Counted from the stretch's first letter, positions 55,626 to 64,000 are shown. The stretch is DNA of 64,000 bases from Parapedobacter sp035556095 (GCF_035556095.1 NZ_DATMFT010000003.1:1-64000), one strand, 5' to 3'. Program-made: numbers and translations. Notes: generated from the sequence alone by a model not told the origin.

Positions 55626-58505
55626 ATGAATAAAATACATTTCCAAGAGAAATTCGAAGGGCGGCACATCGGTCCGAGCGCCGATGAGACCGCCGACATG
55701 CTTGACGCGCTAGGGCTCGAAAGCCTCGGCCAGCTGATGGATGAAACGGTTCCCGCACAAATCCGAACCACGACGCCCCTGCGCCTGCCGGATGCATGGA
55801 GCGAAACGGCGTACTTGCAGCGGATGCGGGGTGTGGCCGATAAAAACCGGGTGTTTAAATCGTACATCGGCCAAGGATATTACGATGTTACCTTGCCCGG
55901 CGTCATCCAGCGTAATGTATTTGAAAACCCGGGGTGGTACACCCAATATACGCCTTACCAGGCGGAAATAGCACAAGGGCGCTTGCAGGCGTTGCTCAAC
56001 TTCCAGACCATGGTCATTGACCTTACGGGGATGGAGTTAGCCAATGCCTCACTGCTTGATGAAGCGACGGCTGCTGCCGAAGCCATGTTTATGCAATATG
56101 GGCTCCGCAAAAACAAAGCAGCGGATACGTACTTCGTATCGGACAATGTGTTTCCGCAAACGCTAGCTGTGTTGCGTACCCGGGCGCAATCGTACGGGAT
56201 TGAGCTGATGGTCGGTGACCTGCAGCAGATTCCCGATAGCGATGTTATTTTCGGTGTGTTGGTGCAATATCCGGCTGGTGACGGCTCGATAAGTGATTAC
56301 AAGCACTTGGTGGAGCAATTGCATAACCGCAACATCTCGGTATGTGCGGTGGCCGATTTGCTGAGTTTGGTATTGCTGGCCGCTCCCGGTGAGTGGGGCG
56401 CCGATGTGGTGGTGGGCAGTACCCAGCGCTTCGGTATCCCTATGGGTTTCGGCGGACCGCATGCGGCTTATTTCGCCACTAAAGACGCTTACAAACGGAA
56501 TATTCCCGGCCGCATCATCGGCGTTACCGTGGATGTAGACGGCGAATATGCGTTGCGCATGGCGCTGCAAACCCGAGAGCAGCATATCCGGCGCGATAAA
56601 GCGTCATCCAATATCTGTACGGCGCAGGCGCTGCTAGCCATCATGGCCGGGTTTTACGCTGCCTACCACGGGCCGAAGGGCTTGCAGCAGATCGCCGACC
56701 GTATCCATGGACTGACCAACCTACTCGACAAGGCACTGCAGCATTTGGGTTATACCCAATATAACGAAACGTATTTCGATACGCTGCGGATAGAGTTGGG
56801 TGAACTTGCCGGGCCGCTACATGCGGAGGCGCTCAACAACGAGGTGAATCTCCATTATCAAGGCACCATTGCCGGCATTTCCATAGACGAAACCACCACA
56901 TACCAGGATATCGAGACCCTTGTGCGTATCTTTGCTAAATTGAAGGGCCGAAAGCTCGACGATGCGGACCTGCAAGCACAGGCGCAACGTATCGTCCCGG
57001 CCATTCCGCAGGCCTTGCAGCGCACATCGGCATACCTCACCCACCCAGTGTTTAATAGCTATCACTCCGAGCACGAAATGCTAAGGTACATCAAGTCGCT
57101 GGAAGCCAAAGACCTTTCGTTGTGCCATTCCATGATTCCATTGGGATCATGTACCATGAAACTCAACGCAACCACCGAAATGGTTCCCGTAACATGGCCC
57201 GAATTCGGTAGCATCCATCCGTTTGCCCCTGTAGACCAGGTGGGAGGATACATGCAGCTTATCGGCGAGCTGGACGAGTGGTTAAGTGAGATCACCGGAT
57301 TTAACAAGGTGAGCTTCCAGCCCAACTCGGGCGCCCAGGGGGAATATGCCGGGCTGATGGTGATCCGCGCATACCACGAAAGCCAAGGAGATATGCACCG
57401 CAATGTGGTGCTTATTCCAGCATCGGCTCACGGTACCAATCCCGCATCCGCCAGTATGGCGGGTATGGATGTAGTGGTGGTGAAGTGTGACGAGCGCGGC
57501 AACATTGATGTGGTCGACCTACGCGTCAAAGCGGAGCAGCACGCATCAGATCTTGCTGCATTGATGGTTACCTATCCCTCTACGCACGGTGTTTTCGAAG
57601 AACCTATTATTGAGATATGTGAAGTTATTCACCAACACGGTGGACAGGTTTATATGGATGGTGCCAACATGAACGCACAGGTGGGTTTCACTAACCCCGG
57701 GCGCATCGGTGCCGATGTATGCCACCTTAACCTGCATAAAACATTCTGTATACCGCATGGCGGCGGTGGCCCGGGCATGGGCCCTATTGGCGTTGCTAAG
57801 CACCTGGTGCCATTCCTGCCCAACCATGAGGTGGTGTCGGTAAGCGGTGCCGATGGCATCAGCGCTGTATCTGCGGCACCGTGGGGGTCGGCGTCCATCC
57901 TGCTGATTTCGCATGCGTACATTGCAATGATGGGTGCCGAAGGGCTTGCCAACGCTACGCAGTACGCTATCCTCAATGCCAATTACATCAAAACCCGATT
58001 GGAGGGACACTACCCAGTGCTCTACGCGGGAGCTAATGGCCGGTGTGCGCACGAGCTGATATTGGATTGCCGGGGGTTCAAAGCGGTGGGAATCGAAGTG
58101 GGTGATATCGCCAAGCGGCTCATGGACTACGGTTTCCATGCACCCACGGTGTCCTTCCCCGTTGCAGGGACCTTGATGGTAGAACCTACTGAATCGGAGT
58201 CTCAGGCAGAGCTTGACCGCTTTTGCGACGCGATGATTGCCATCCGCGAAGAGATTGCTGCGGTCGAGCAAGGTTATGCCGATCGGGCGAACAACCTGTT
58301 GAAAGGCGCACCACATACCATCGCGATGGTATCTACCGATGCGTGGGATAAACCCTATGCCCGCTCACAGGCAGCCTTTCCGCTGCCGTTTGTACGCCGT
58401 CACAAATTCTGGCCGGCGGTGGGTCGCGTCAACGACTCACAGGGTGACCGCATGCTGATTTGTGCCTGCCCCCCGCTAAGTGCTTACGAAACCGCCGAGG
58501 TATAG
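55626..58505 (+). CDS. gcvP: Glycine dehydrogenase (decarboxylating), P protein
   Basis: PLP enzyme that decarboxylates glycine and passes the aminomethyl group to the lipoyl H protein. It has 959 residues, the length of the fused (alpha plus beta) P protein. The N-terminal half has HIGPSADETADMLDALG and LDEATAAAEAMFMQYG. The PLP-binding Lys is in LNLHKTFCIPHGGGGPGMGPIGV. The C-terminal half has NSGAQGEYAGLMVIRAYH and IPASAHGTNPASASMAGM. gcvT is at 16484-17566. A TPP riboswitch on the opposite strand faces this gene's 3' end, with its terminator 28 nt past the stop. Confidence 0.97.
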   Translation: MNKIHFQEKFEGRHIGPSADETADMLDALGLESLGQLMDETVPAQIRTTTPLRLPDAWSETAYLQRMRGVADKNRVFKSYIGQGYYDVTLPGVIQRNVFENPGWYTQYTPYQAEIAQGRLQALLNFQTMVIDLTGMELANASLLDEATAAAEAMFMQYGLRKNKAADTYFVSDNVFPQTLAVLRTRAQSYGIELMVGDLQQIPDSDVIFGVLVQYPAGDGSISDYKHLVEQLHNRNISVCAVADLLSLVLLAAPGEWGADVVVGSTQRFGIPMGFGGPHAAYFATKDAYKRNIPGRIIGVTVDVDGEYALRMALQTREQHIRRDKASSNICTAQALLAIMAGFYAAYHGPKGLQQIADRIHGLTNLLDKALQHLGYTQYNETYFDTLRIELGELAGPLHAEALNNEVNLHYQGTIAGISIDETTTYQDIETLVRIFAKLKGRKLDDADLQAQAQRIVPAIPQALQRTSAYLTHPVFNSYHSEHEMLRYIKSLEAKDLSLCHSMIPLGSCTMKLNATTEMVPVTWPEFGSIHPFAPVDQVGGYMQLIGELDEWLSEITGFNKVSFQPNSGAQGEYAGLMVIRAYHESQGDMHRNVVLIPASAHGTNPASASMAGMDVVVVKCDERGNIDVVDLRVKAEQHASDLAALMVTYPSTHGVFEEPIIEICEVIHQHGGQVYMDGANMNAQVGFTNPGRIGADVCHLNLHKTFCIPHGGGGPGMGPIGVAKHLVPFLPNHEVVSVSGADGISAVSAAPWGSASILLISHAYIAMMGAEGLANATQYAILNANYIKTRLEGHYPVLYAGANGRCAHELILDCRGFKAVGIEVGDIAKRLMDYGFHAPTVSFPVAGTLMVEPTESESQAELDRFCDAMIAIREEIAAVEQGYADRANNLLKGAPHTIAMVSTDAWDKPYARSQAAFPLPFVRRHKFWPAVGRVNDSQGDRMLICACPPLSAYETAEV

Positions 58506-58532
58506 TCCACGCCGGTGGGGCACCCACACACG

Positions 58533-58565
58533 AAAAACCCCATTCCAGCCATAGCCGGAATGGGG
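58533..58565 (-). terminator. Intrinsic terminator downstream of the TPP aptamer
   Basis: On the minus strand, CCCCATTCCGGC pairs with GCTGGAATGGGG (one G-T pair) around a short loop, then five T residues (58537-58533). The T-tract lies on the minus strand, so it serves leftward transcription; it could also stop gcvP read-through less efficiently. Confidence 0.88.
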
Positions 58566-58589
58566 ACTGTACGACTTTCGTCATACTGG

Positions 58590-58671
58590 TGTGCTTTTCC
58601 TTCGCTGGAATTATCCAGATCAGGTTCGGGGATGTAATCTCAGCCTGATAGACTCAAGCACTCCCGGCACA
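58590..58671 (-). promoter_or_regulatory. TPP riboswitch (THI element), orphan and antisense to the gcvP 3' flank
   Basis: Read on the minus strand: P1 TGTGC/GCACA, then GGGAGTGC, CAGGCTGAGATT, ACATCCC, GAACCTGATCTGG, ATAATTCCAGCGAAGGAA. These match the conserved thiamine-pyrophosphate aptamer nearly base for base. A terminator follows at 58565-58533, as in a normal transcription-control riboswitch. Beyond the terminator there is only the antisense strand of gcvP. No thi gene or transporter is downstream on this strand. Confidence 0.93.
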
Positions 58672-58822
58672 TCGTTTACCAAGAAGACACATCAGTGTAA
58701 AAAAGGTTTTAAAAAAGATTATTTTTTTCCGCTATAAGGCGGTCTTTCAATGACAGCCGAGTAGGCTGGTAACCGTACAAGCGTTCATGAGCGCCGGTGA
58801 GAGCAGACGGGGGCGAATTAAG

Positions 58823-58853
58823 TTGCTTTTTTAAGCAGCTTTATCTAAGTTTG
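58823..58853 (+). promoter_or_regulatory. Promoter of the TMEM220-like gene
   Basis: TTG (58823-58825), 20-nt spacer, TAAGTTTG (58846-58853). The spacer carries a hairpin AAGTTGCTT/AAGCAGCTT (about 58820-58841) that overlaps the -33 box. Confidence 0.65.
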
Positions 58854-58875
58854 GTTCATTCAAACATGTATTTCC

Positions 58876-59262
58876 ATGAAAGCTTTTAATATTATTTTTT
58901 GCATCCTGTTTTTAGTCAGTGCAGCATTGCAGTATAACGATGTGGACCCTCTCTTGTGGATAGCTTTGTACGGCTATGGTGCGTGGGCATGTTTTATGGC
59001 GGCACGCGGCCGTTACCTGGTGTGGAGCTATGCGTTAGGTATTGCAGTGTATCTCGCATTCGTGGCATACTTCCTCATATTCAAACACGGTGTGCTTGAT
59101 TGGGTGCAGCACCATGAAGCAAAAGACCTGGTGCAGTCCATGAAAGCCGATAAACCGTGGATAGAGGAAACACGCGAAGTGTTGGGCCTTCTCATACTGA
59201 TAACGGTATTGGGAGTTGACTGGATTGTGGCCGCCAAGCGCAAGCGGATTGGTACGGCCTGA
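58876..59262 (+). CDS. TMEM220 family membrane protein
   Basis: Membrane protein of 128 residues with four hydrophobic segments (about 1-18, 27-42, 49-70, 98-118). The N-terminal helix followed by ALQYNDVDPLLWIALYGYGAW is the hallmark of the transmembrane 220 family, shared by bacteria and animals. Function unknown. It is transcribed alone from a good promoter; dnaA begins 285 nt later. Confidence 0.85.
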   Translation: MKAFNIIFCILFLVSAALQYNDVDPLLWIALYGYGAWACFMAARGRYLVWSYALGIAVYLAFVAYFLIFKHGVLDWVQHHEAKDLVQSMKADKPWIEETREVLGLLILITVLGVDWIVAAKRKRIGTA

Positions 59263-59290
59263 ATGGCTGCTTTTAATTGCTTTTTTACGA

Positions 59291-59547
59291 TAAGTTTGCC
59301 TAAAGTTTACGTAACTTTAACACGTAACCCCAACGGTAATAGCTAATGTTGAGAAATTTTGAACACTTGGGCTTAACCAATATAATTTACGTAAAAAATA
59401 CACCTAAGTTGTTGATGTTAAAATGATTAATTGATATTTCATTTTTTAATTTTTTAGGTGGTTTTTTTTTGCCACCTTCGTTTCACGGAGAAGTTATCAA
59501 CATTTTTTCGATCATTTATTGGATATCAACTTTTTAAGATTTAACGA
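59291..59547 (+). other. AT-rich region upstream of dnaA, possible origin or autoregulatory region
   Basis: Contains a -7 box TAAGTTTG (59291-59298), two copies of TTTACGTAA exactly 80 bp apart (59306-59314, 59386-59394), a strongly AT-rich tract (about 59420-59470), and DnaA-box-like sites: TTATCAACA at 59494-59502 (one mismatch to TTATCCACA), TGTTGAGAA at 59347-59355 and TGTTGATGT at 59410-59418 as weaker matches on the other strand. Origin function is not shown. Confidence 0.4.
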
Positions 59548-60975
59548 ATGGAAAAAACGAGCACGAGTGTATGGGATAGTTGTCTGCAAATCATCAAAGA
59601 TAATATTCCGGCACAAAGTTATAAGACCTGGTTTGAGCCCGTTAAGGCTGTACGGTTGGAAGGTAACGTTTTGACTATTCAAGTACCGAGTTTATTTTTT
59701 TACGAATGGCTGGAAGAGCACTATGTCGGCTTGCTGCGCAAAACGATAAAGAAGCATCTGGGTGAAAATGGACGATTGGAGTACAACATCGTTGTCGAAA
59801 AATCATCCACGAGCAACCCATATACCACCAATATCCCCTCAAGTGGTAATGGCGCCGAAGCTAAGAAACAATCGATCCCCATACCGGTAGCGCTTAATAA
59901 GGACATCAAGAACCCGTTCGTCATTCCGGGTCTTAAGAAACTACAGGTTGATCCACAGTTGAACCAACATTATACATTCGATAATTTCATCGAGGGCGAG
60001 TGCAATCGGTTAGCCCGTTCAGCGGGCTTCGCCGTCGCGAGCAAGCCGGGAGGCACTTCGTTCAACCCATTGATGATATACGGCGGGGTGGGGTTGGGTA
60101 AAACGCACCTGGCCCAGGCGATCGGCAATGAAATCAAACACACCCTACCCGACAAGCTGGTCATTTACGTATCGTGCGAAAAATTCTGCCAGCAGTTCGT
60201 CGATTCCCTGAAAAACAACACCATTAACGATTTTGTCAATTTCTATCAGGCGATGGACGTCATCATCATGGATGATGTACATAATTTTGCCGGTAAAGAA
60301 CGTACGCAGGATATCTTTTTCCACATATTCAACCACCTCCATCAGTCGAGCAAGCAAATTATCCTCACGTCAGATAAGCCGCCAAAGGACCTTGCCGGTC
60401 TGGAAGAGCGTTTGTTGAGTCGGTTTAAATGGGGGCTTTCAGCCGATATGCAGGTGCCCGATTTGGAAACCCGCATGGCTATCCTCAAGAAGAAGATGTA
60501 TTCGGACGGCATCGAGTTACCGGATAACGTCATCGAATACGTAGCAAACCAGATAGACAATAGCGTACGCGAGTTGGAGGGGGCAATGGTATCGTTGTTG
60601 GCACAGGCTACCCTCAACAAAAAGGAAATAGACCTCAACCTTGCCAAATCCATGCTGAAGAATTTTATCAAGAATTCGCATAAGGAGATATCAATGGATT
60701 ATATCCAGAAATTGGTGTGTGATTATTTTGAGGTGCCTGTGGAGATGGTCAAGTCGAAATTGCGGAAGCGCGAAATCGTACAGGCTAGGCAGATTTCAAT
60801 GTATTTGGCCAAGAACCACACAAAAACGTCATTGAAGTCTATTGGTGCATTCTTCGGTGGCAGGGACCATTCCACGGTAATCTATGCCTGCCAAACTGTT
60901 GAAGACCTGATTGAAACCGACAAGAAGTTCAAAGCTTACGTACAGGATATTCAGAAGAAGTTGAAGACCAGTTAA
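59548..60975 (+). CDS. dnaA: Chromosomal replication initiator protein DnaA
   Basis: AAA+ ATPase that binds DnaA boxes and opens the origin. It has 475 residues. Domain I (1-85) includes VWDSCLQIIKDNIPAQSYKTWFEP. Walker A is GGVGLGKTHLAQAIG and Walker B is DVIIMDDVHNFAGK. The sensor II arginine area is in DNSVRELEGAMVSL. The C-terminal domain IV has the DnaA signature VQARQISMYLAKNHTKTSLKSIG and GGRDHSTVIYAC. A bidirectional terminator follows. Confidence 0.98.
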   Translation: MEKTSTSVWDSCLQIIKDNIPAQSYKTWFEPVKAVRLEGNVLTIQVPSLFFYEWLEEHYVGLLRKTIKKHLGENGRLEYNIVVEKSSTSNPYTTNIPSSGNGAEAKKQSIPIPVALNKDIKNPFVIPGLKKLQVDPQLNQHYTFDNFIEGECNRLARSAGFAVASKPGGTSFNPLMIYGGVGLGKTHLAQAIGNEIKHTLPDKLVIYVSCEKFCQQFVDSLKNNTINDFVNFYQAMDVIIMDDVHNFAGKERTQDIFFHIFNHLHQSSKQIILTSDKPPKDLAGLEERLLSRFKWGLSADMQVPDLETRMAILKKKMYSDGIELPDNVIEYVANQIDNSVRELEGAMVSLLAQATLNKKEIDLNLAKSMLKNFIKNSHKEISMDYIQKLVCDYFEVPVEMVKSKLRKREIVQARQISMYLAKNHTKTSLKSIGAFFGGRDHSTVIYACQTVEDLIETDKKFKAYVQDIQKKLKTS

Positions 60976-60977
60976 TA

Positions 60978-61019
60978 CCGGAAAAGGCGGGATGCTTGTA
61001 GACACCCCGCCTTTTCCGG
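60978..61019. terminator. Bidirectional terminator between dnaA and the Spy-like gene
   Basis: Perfect 14-bp stem CCGGAAAAGGCGGG / CCCGCCTTTTCCGG (60978-60991, 61006-61019) between converging genes. The T-tract is within the stem. Confidence 0.8.
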
Positions 61020-61040
61020 CTGCTTTATTTATACCAACCG

Positions 61041-61430
61041 TTATCTGCCGCCACCACTCCGGCGACCGCCACCCTGCCTCATCCGATTGGCCCGTTCCTC
61101 AATCAGTTTGGTGTAGGCCTTTTTCTGGTCGTTGTCGAGTATGGAAAGGATTTTGGTATCGGTCTGCGTTCGTAGCTCCCGCATTTTTTCACCCATTTTT
61201 TGCCGATCTCCGTCCCGATTGTTTTGAAACGCTTGTTGCATCGCTTTGCTTTGCGCAAGCGAATAGGCGTAAACAGAGTCCTTTTGGGCGGCGGAGAGCT
61301 TAAGTTCTTTCTCCAATCGCTCACTCGCCCGTTTGGCATTTTCTTCGGGAGTACTACGGCCGCGCTGCTGTGCGAAAGACAACCCTACCATCATCAGTAA
61401 CGCCGTCATCATTAAAATACGCTTTTTCAT
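61041..61430 (-). CDS. Exported Spy/DUF4890-like protein
   Basis: Small exported protein of 129 residues with signal peptide MKKRILMMTALLMMVGLSFAQ. The mature part is helical and charged, with a repeated LxxxQK pattern (LEKELKLSAAQKDSVYAYSLAQSKAM and KILSILDNDQKKAYTKLIEE), as in CpxP/Spy-type periplasmic proteins and DUF4890. It ends in a Gly/Arg tail (RQGGGRRSGGGR), which is unusual and may bind nucleic acid or the envelope. Function is inferred only from the family pattern. Confidence 0.78.
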   Translation of the reverse strand: MKKRILMMTALLMMVGLSFAQQRGRSTPEENAKRASERLEKELKLSAAQKDSVYAYSLAQSKAMQQAFQNNRDGDRQKMGEKMRELRTQTDTKILSILDNDQKKAYTKLIEERANRMRQGGGRRSGGGR

Positions 61431-61644
61431 CTGTTTAAATTTTTCTTTAGTGGTGATGAAGCTGTCATGGCTTGATTATTTCCCTGTGTAGTTTTTGAAA
61501 ACCATGACGGTTTCACGATTCTTAAATTAATTGATATGTTGGGTAAGACTCGGTGAAGGCAACAATGGTTTAGCTGCTTGTAGCGTAACAATTTAGCTAC
61601 TTTCTCCCGGTGGCGTATCCAAGAGCCATTCTCCCGATTTTCCT

Positions 61645-61652
61645 TATCTTTG
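61645..61652 (+). promoter_or_regulatory. -7 promoter element of the dihydrouridine synthase gene
   Basis: TATCTTTG, 24 nt before the ATG at 61677. It removes the earlier in-frame start at 61650. Confidence 0.55.
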
Positions 61653-61676
61653 CATCCGGTTTATCGGGTAGAATGC

Positions 61677-62669
61677 ATGGCTATTACCATTGGAAATATC
61701 AATTTAGGGGCATTCCCGTTGCTTTTGGCACCCATGGAAGACGTGAGTGACCCGCCGTTCCGTTTTGTTTGCAAGCAAAACGGTGTGGATATGATGTATA
61801 CCGAGTTTATTTCCTCCGAGGGGCTTATCCGCGATGCGGCTAAAAGCCGCCAGAAGTTGGATATCTTCGAATATGAACGTCCCATCGGCATCCAGATTTT
61901 CGGTAGCGACATCGATACGATGCGCGAAGCCACCGAAATCGCATCGCAGGCGGGCCCCGACCTGATCGACATCAATTACGGCTGTCCTGTAAAAAATGTA
62001 GCTTGCCGTGGTGCGGGAGCTAGTCTGCTGCAAGATATCGATAAGATGACGGCGATGACCAAAGCCGTGGTGGAGGCTACCCACCTACCTGTTACGGTAA
62101 AAACGCGCCTTGGGTGGGATGACAATACCAAGAATGTTTATGAAGTCGCCGAGCGCCTACAGGATGTGGGCATCCAGGCGTTGAGCATCCATGGCCGCAC
62201 CCGTTCGCAAATGTACAAGGGCCAGGCCGATTGGCACCTCATCCGTGAAATCAAACGCAATCCACGCATCCGTATTCCCATTTTTGGGAATGGCGATGTA
62301 GACAGTGTGGAAAAGGCCGCTGCTTGGCGTATGGAGTACGAAGTGGACGGCATTATGATTGGCCGTGCCTCTATCGGTTATCCGTGGATATTCCGCGAGA
62401 TCAAGCATTTCTTCCAAACCGGCGAGCACCTGCCTGGCCCAACCCTCGCCGAACGGGTTGCTGTATGCCGCACCCACCTCCGGAAATCGCTCGAATGGAA
62501 AGGCGAAAAGACGGGTATTTTCGAGATGCGCCGGCATTATGCGAACTACTTTAAAGGCATCCCCCATTTCAAGGAATATCGCATGAAGCTGGTGTCGTTG
62601 ATGGAGATTGACGATATCGAGGCGGTGCTCGACGAAATCAATGAGCAATTTGAGCCGGAAGTTGTTTAG
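61677..62669 (+). CDS. dus: tRNA-dihydrouridine synthase, DusB type
   Basis: FMN enzyme that reduces uridine to dihydrouridine in the tRNA D-loop. It has 330 residues. The FMN barrel begins LGAFPLLLAPMEDVSDPPFRFVC, and the catalytic Cys is in INYGCPVKNVACRGAGASLL. Further markers are VTVKTRLGWDDN, SIHGRTRSQMYKGQADW, IPIFGNGDVDS and VDGIMIGRASIGYPWIF. The C-terminal helical domain (about 240-330) binds tRNA. Its stop is one base from the end of the converging flippase gene. Confidence 0.95.
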   Translation: MAITIGNINLGAFPLLLAPMEDVSDPPFRFVCKQNGVDMMYTEFISSEGLIRDAAKSRQKLDIFEYERPIGIQIFGSDIDTMREATEIASQAGPDLIDINYGCPVKNVACRGAGASLLQDIDKMTAMTKAVVEATHLPVTVKTRLGWDDNTKNVYEVAERLQDVGIQALSIHGRTRSQMYKGQADWHLIREIKRNPRIRIPIFGNGDVDSVEKAAAWRMEYEVDGIMIGRASIGYPWIFREIKHFFQTGEHLPGPTLAERVAVCRTHLRKSLEWKGEKTGIFEMRRHYANYFKGIPHFKEYRMKLVSLMEIDDIEAVLDEINEQFEPEVV

Positions 62670-62670
62670 G

Positions 62671-64000
62671 CTATTTTTTCAGTAGTGCAAATAGCGTCTT
62701 GCGCTCCAAGAGGAATGTTATTCCAACAAATACCACGAAAAACAGGTTCCCGATGATCATATGGCGATCAAATACATTAAATGTGAGCCAGCAAACCCCC
62801 AGGCCCACTAAGATGTAAGCGATGTTTTTGCTCACGCGGTAAGGGATGGGGTATCGTTGCTGCCCCCAAAAGTACGAGAGCATCACCATGATGCCATAAG
62901 CAAGGGTTGTCACCCAAACGGCTGCGAAATAGCTGTAGTGGGGAATCAGGATCACATTGAGTACAATGGTTACGATGGCGCCTATACCAGAGATATATAG
63001 CCCAAACCGTGTCTGGTCGGTTAATTTGTACCATATCGACAGATTCATGTAAATACCCAGCAGGACGTAGTTGAGTAATAGAATAGGTACAATGGGCAAA
63101 CCCGACCAGTACAGTTCCTGTTGTTCGGTGTCCTTACCTTCGATGAAATATTTAAGCCATTCGATGTTGGCTGAGATACCGACCATCACCAATACCATAG
63201 CAATAATGAAGTAATCCATGATGAGTGCATAAACACGCCGGGCATTTTCGTTTTTAGCGTAACTGAAGAAAAACGGCTCAGCACCCAGCCGGAAGGCTTG
63301 GATAGCAATGCTCAAAAACACGGCAATCTTTGATACAGCCCCGTAGATACCGTTGTCGGAGATACCCTTTTCGCCCGGAATCAGCTTGGGGATCATGAGT
63401 TTGTCGAGGTACTCGTTGATAATGAATGAGATGTTAGCAATGAGTATGGGGAAGCTGTATGCAAACATCTCACGCAGCAATGCACGGTCGGGCCGTAGTC
63501 GGATTTTTATCAGCTCCGGCAGGAGGAGCAGCAGCACCAGCAGGCTGGCACTAAGGTTGGCGATAAATACGTAGCCCAGCCAGCCCGGCCGATACCACCC
63601 CTCGATACAGGGTATGGTCTGCGGAACGTGGACCAAAAGCCAGGGAATGCAAAAGATGAAAAACAGGTTGAGTACAATGAATGTGACCACGTTGGTCAGT
63701 TTGAGCCAGGCAAACCGCATGGCCCGCCCCTGTGCGCGTAGTTGAGCAAAAGGGATGACGGCCAATGCATCGGCAACCAGAAAAAGTGTAAATAACTGAA
63801 CATAAGTCACATAATCGCTGTCGTGTTGACCATTGTTCAACCACGTGGCAATACCTTTGGCACCGGAGAAGATCGCACCCATGAATAAGGTGGAGATGAC
63901 AAGTACAACAAAAAAGCTGTTGTTCAATACCCGGGCTTTATCTTCGTGCTTTTGAAGGAAGCGGAAAAAGGTGGTTTCCATGCCGAAGGCAAGAATGGCC
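62671..64000 (-). CDS. Oligosaccharide flippase family protein, partial
   Basis: Polytopic membrane protein of the polysaccharide/lipid-linked oligosaccharide flippase (MOP/Wzx) family. The visible part is about 443 residues with some 11-12 hydrophobic helices and runs off the right edge. The first visible codons read AILAFGMETTFFRFLQKHEDK, a typical internal segment after the first helices, so the Met at 63981 is not the start. DNGIYGAVSKIAVFLSIAIQAFRLGAEPFFF is a family hallmark. It would move O-antigen, capsule or cell-wall lipid carriers; the substrate is unknown. Confidence 0.88.
   Translation of the reverse strand, partial: AILAFGMETTFFRFLQKHEDKARVLNNSFFVVLVISTLFMGAIFSGAKGIATWLNNGQHDSDYVTYVQLFTLFLVADALAVIPFAQLRAQGRAMRFAWLKLTNVVTFIVLNLFFIFCIPWLLVHVPQTIPCIEGWYRPGWLGYVFIANLSASLLVLLLLLPELIKIRLRPDRALLREMFAYSFPILIANISFIINEYLDKLMIPKLIPGEKGISDNGIYGAVSKIAVFLSIAIQAFRLGAEPFFFSYAKNENARRVYALIMDYFIIAMVLVMVGISANIEWLKYFIEGKDTEQQELYWSGLPIVPILLLNYVLLGIYMNLSIWYKLTDQTRFGLYISGIGAIVTIVLNVILIPHYSYFAAVWVTTLAYGIMVMLSYFWGQQRYPIPYRVSKNIAYILVGLGVCWLTFNVFDRHMIIGNLFFVVFVGITFLLERKTLFALLKK

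Noticed and set aside
57546..58316. 256-residue antisense ORF within gcvP
   Set aside because: Shadow of gcvP. It lies downstream of the orphan TPP riboswitch, but it begins over 200 nt past the terminator and lacks any recognisable domain.
58460..58648. 62-residue plus-strand ORF after gcvP
   Set aside because: It runs through the complement of the terminator and the TPP aptamer, so it is an artefact of structured RNA sequence.
1..64000. CRISPR arrays, insertion sequences, prophage genes, tRNA or rRNA genes
   Set aside because: Looked for on both strands; no regularly spaced repeats of CRISPR length, no transposase or integrase and no tRNA-like cloverleaf was recognised by eye.

Overview
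The window is from the chromosome of a Bacteroidota bacterium, most likely of the Sphingobacteriaceae (Parapedobacter/Pedobacter-like; inference). Lineage signs seen directly are promoters of the Bacteroidota type (TTTG/TTG about 18-21 nt before TAnnTTTG), weak Shine-Dalgarno sites, an OmpA/TSP3 porin, an IPExxxVDY protein, a DUF5686/carboxypeptidase-regulatory outer-membrane protein, a TonB/DUF4374/PepSY operon, a tricorn-type protease, a SecA of about 1100 residues with a zinc tail, and the futalosine-pathway enzyme MqnD. No phage, insertion sequence, CRISPR array, rRNA or tRNA was found; this is mostly core chromosome with about 57 genes.

Layout. 1-9.4 kb: OmpA-like porin, CsbD, then surE, a small membrane protein, mqnD, secA, a SPOR protein, an M20 amidohydrolase and a GNAT acetyltransferase, all rightward. 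9.5-15 kb: a GH15 trehalase/glucoamylase-type enzyme converging on an OtsA-OtsB fusion, then an M28 peptidase lipoprotein. 15-22 kb: a short upstream ORF plus rhodanese, a small membrane protein, gcvT-comB, a tail-less ssb, and trpE-trpG-trpC behind a leader-peptide attenuator, then trmD. 22-28.5 kb: an AAA ATPase, metE behind a SAM-I riboswitch, a histidine kinase/response regulator pair, and a secreted protein with 12-residue repeats. 28.5-37.7 kb: TylF-like methyltransferase, pyruvate kinase, IPExxxVDY protein, acpP-fabF-rnc, hisS, an M3 peptidase. 37.9-43.8 kb: a TonB receptor, DUF4374 lipoprotein, two small membrane proteins and a PepSY membrane protein, probably iron/siderophore uptake. 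43.8-53.4 kb: ABC exporter, truA, a 6-pyruvoyl-tetrahydropterin synthase with folE, DUF5686 protein, tricorn-like protease. 53.5-64 kb: two small DNA-binding-type proteins, a secreted unknown, gcvP, an orphan antisense TPP riboswitch, TMEM220 protein, dnaA with an AT-rich upstream region, a Spy/DUF4890-like protein, a dihydrouridine synthase, and a flippase that runs off the end.

The main regulatory findings are: (1) a trp attenuator with a WWW leader peptide and mutually exclusive hairpins; (2) a canonical TPP aptamer plus intrinsic terminator pointing into the 3' end of gcvP, with no gene of its own; (3) a SAM-I riboswitch before metE; (4) many promoters whose -7 box ends only 3-9 nt before the start codon, implying leaderless or near-leaderless mRNAs, which also fixes several start codons; and (5) possible upstream peptides before secA and the rhodanese gene.
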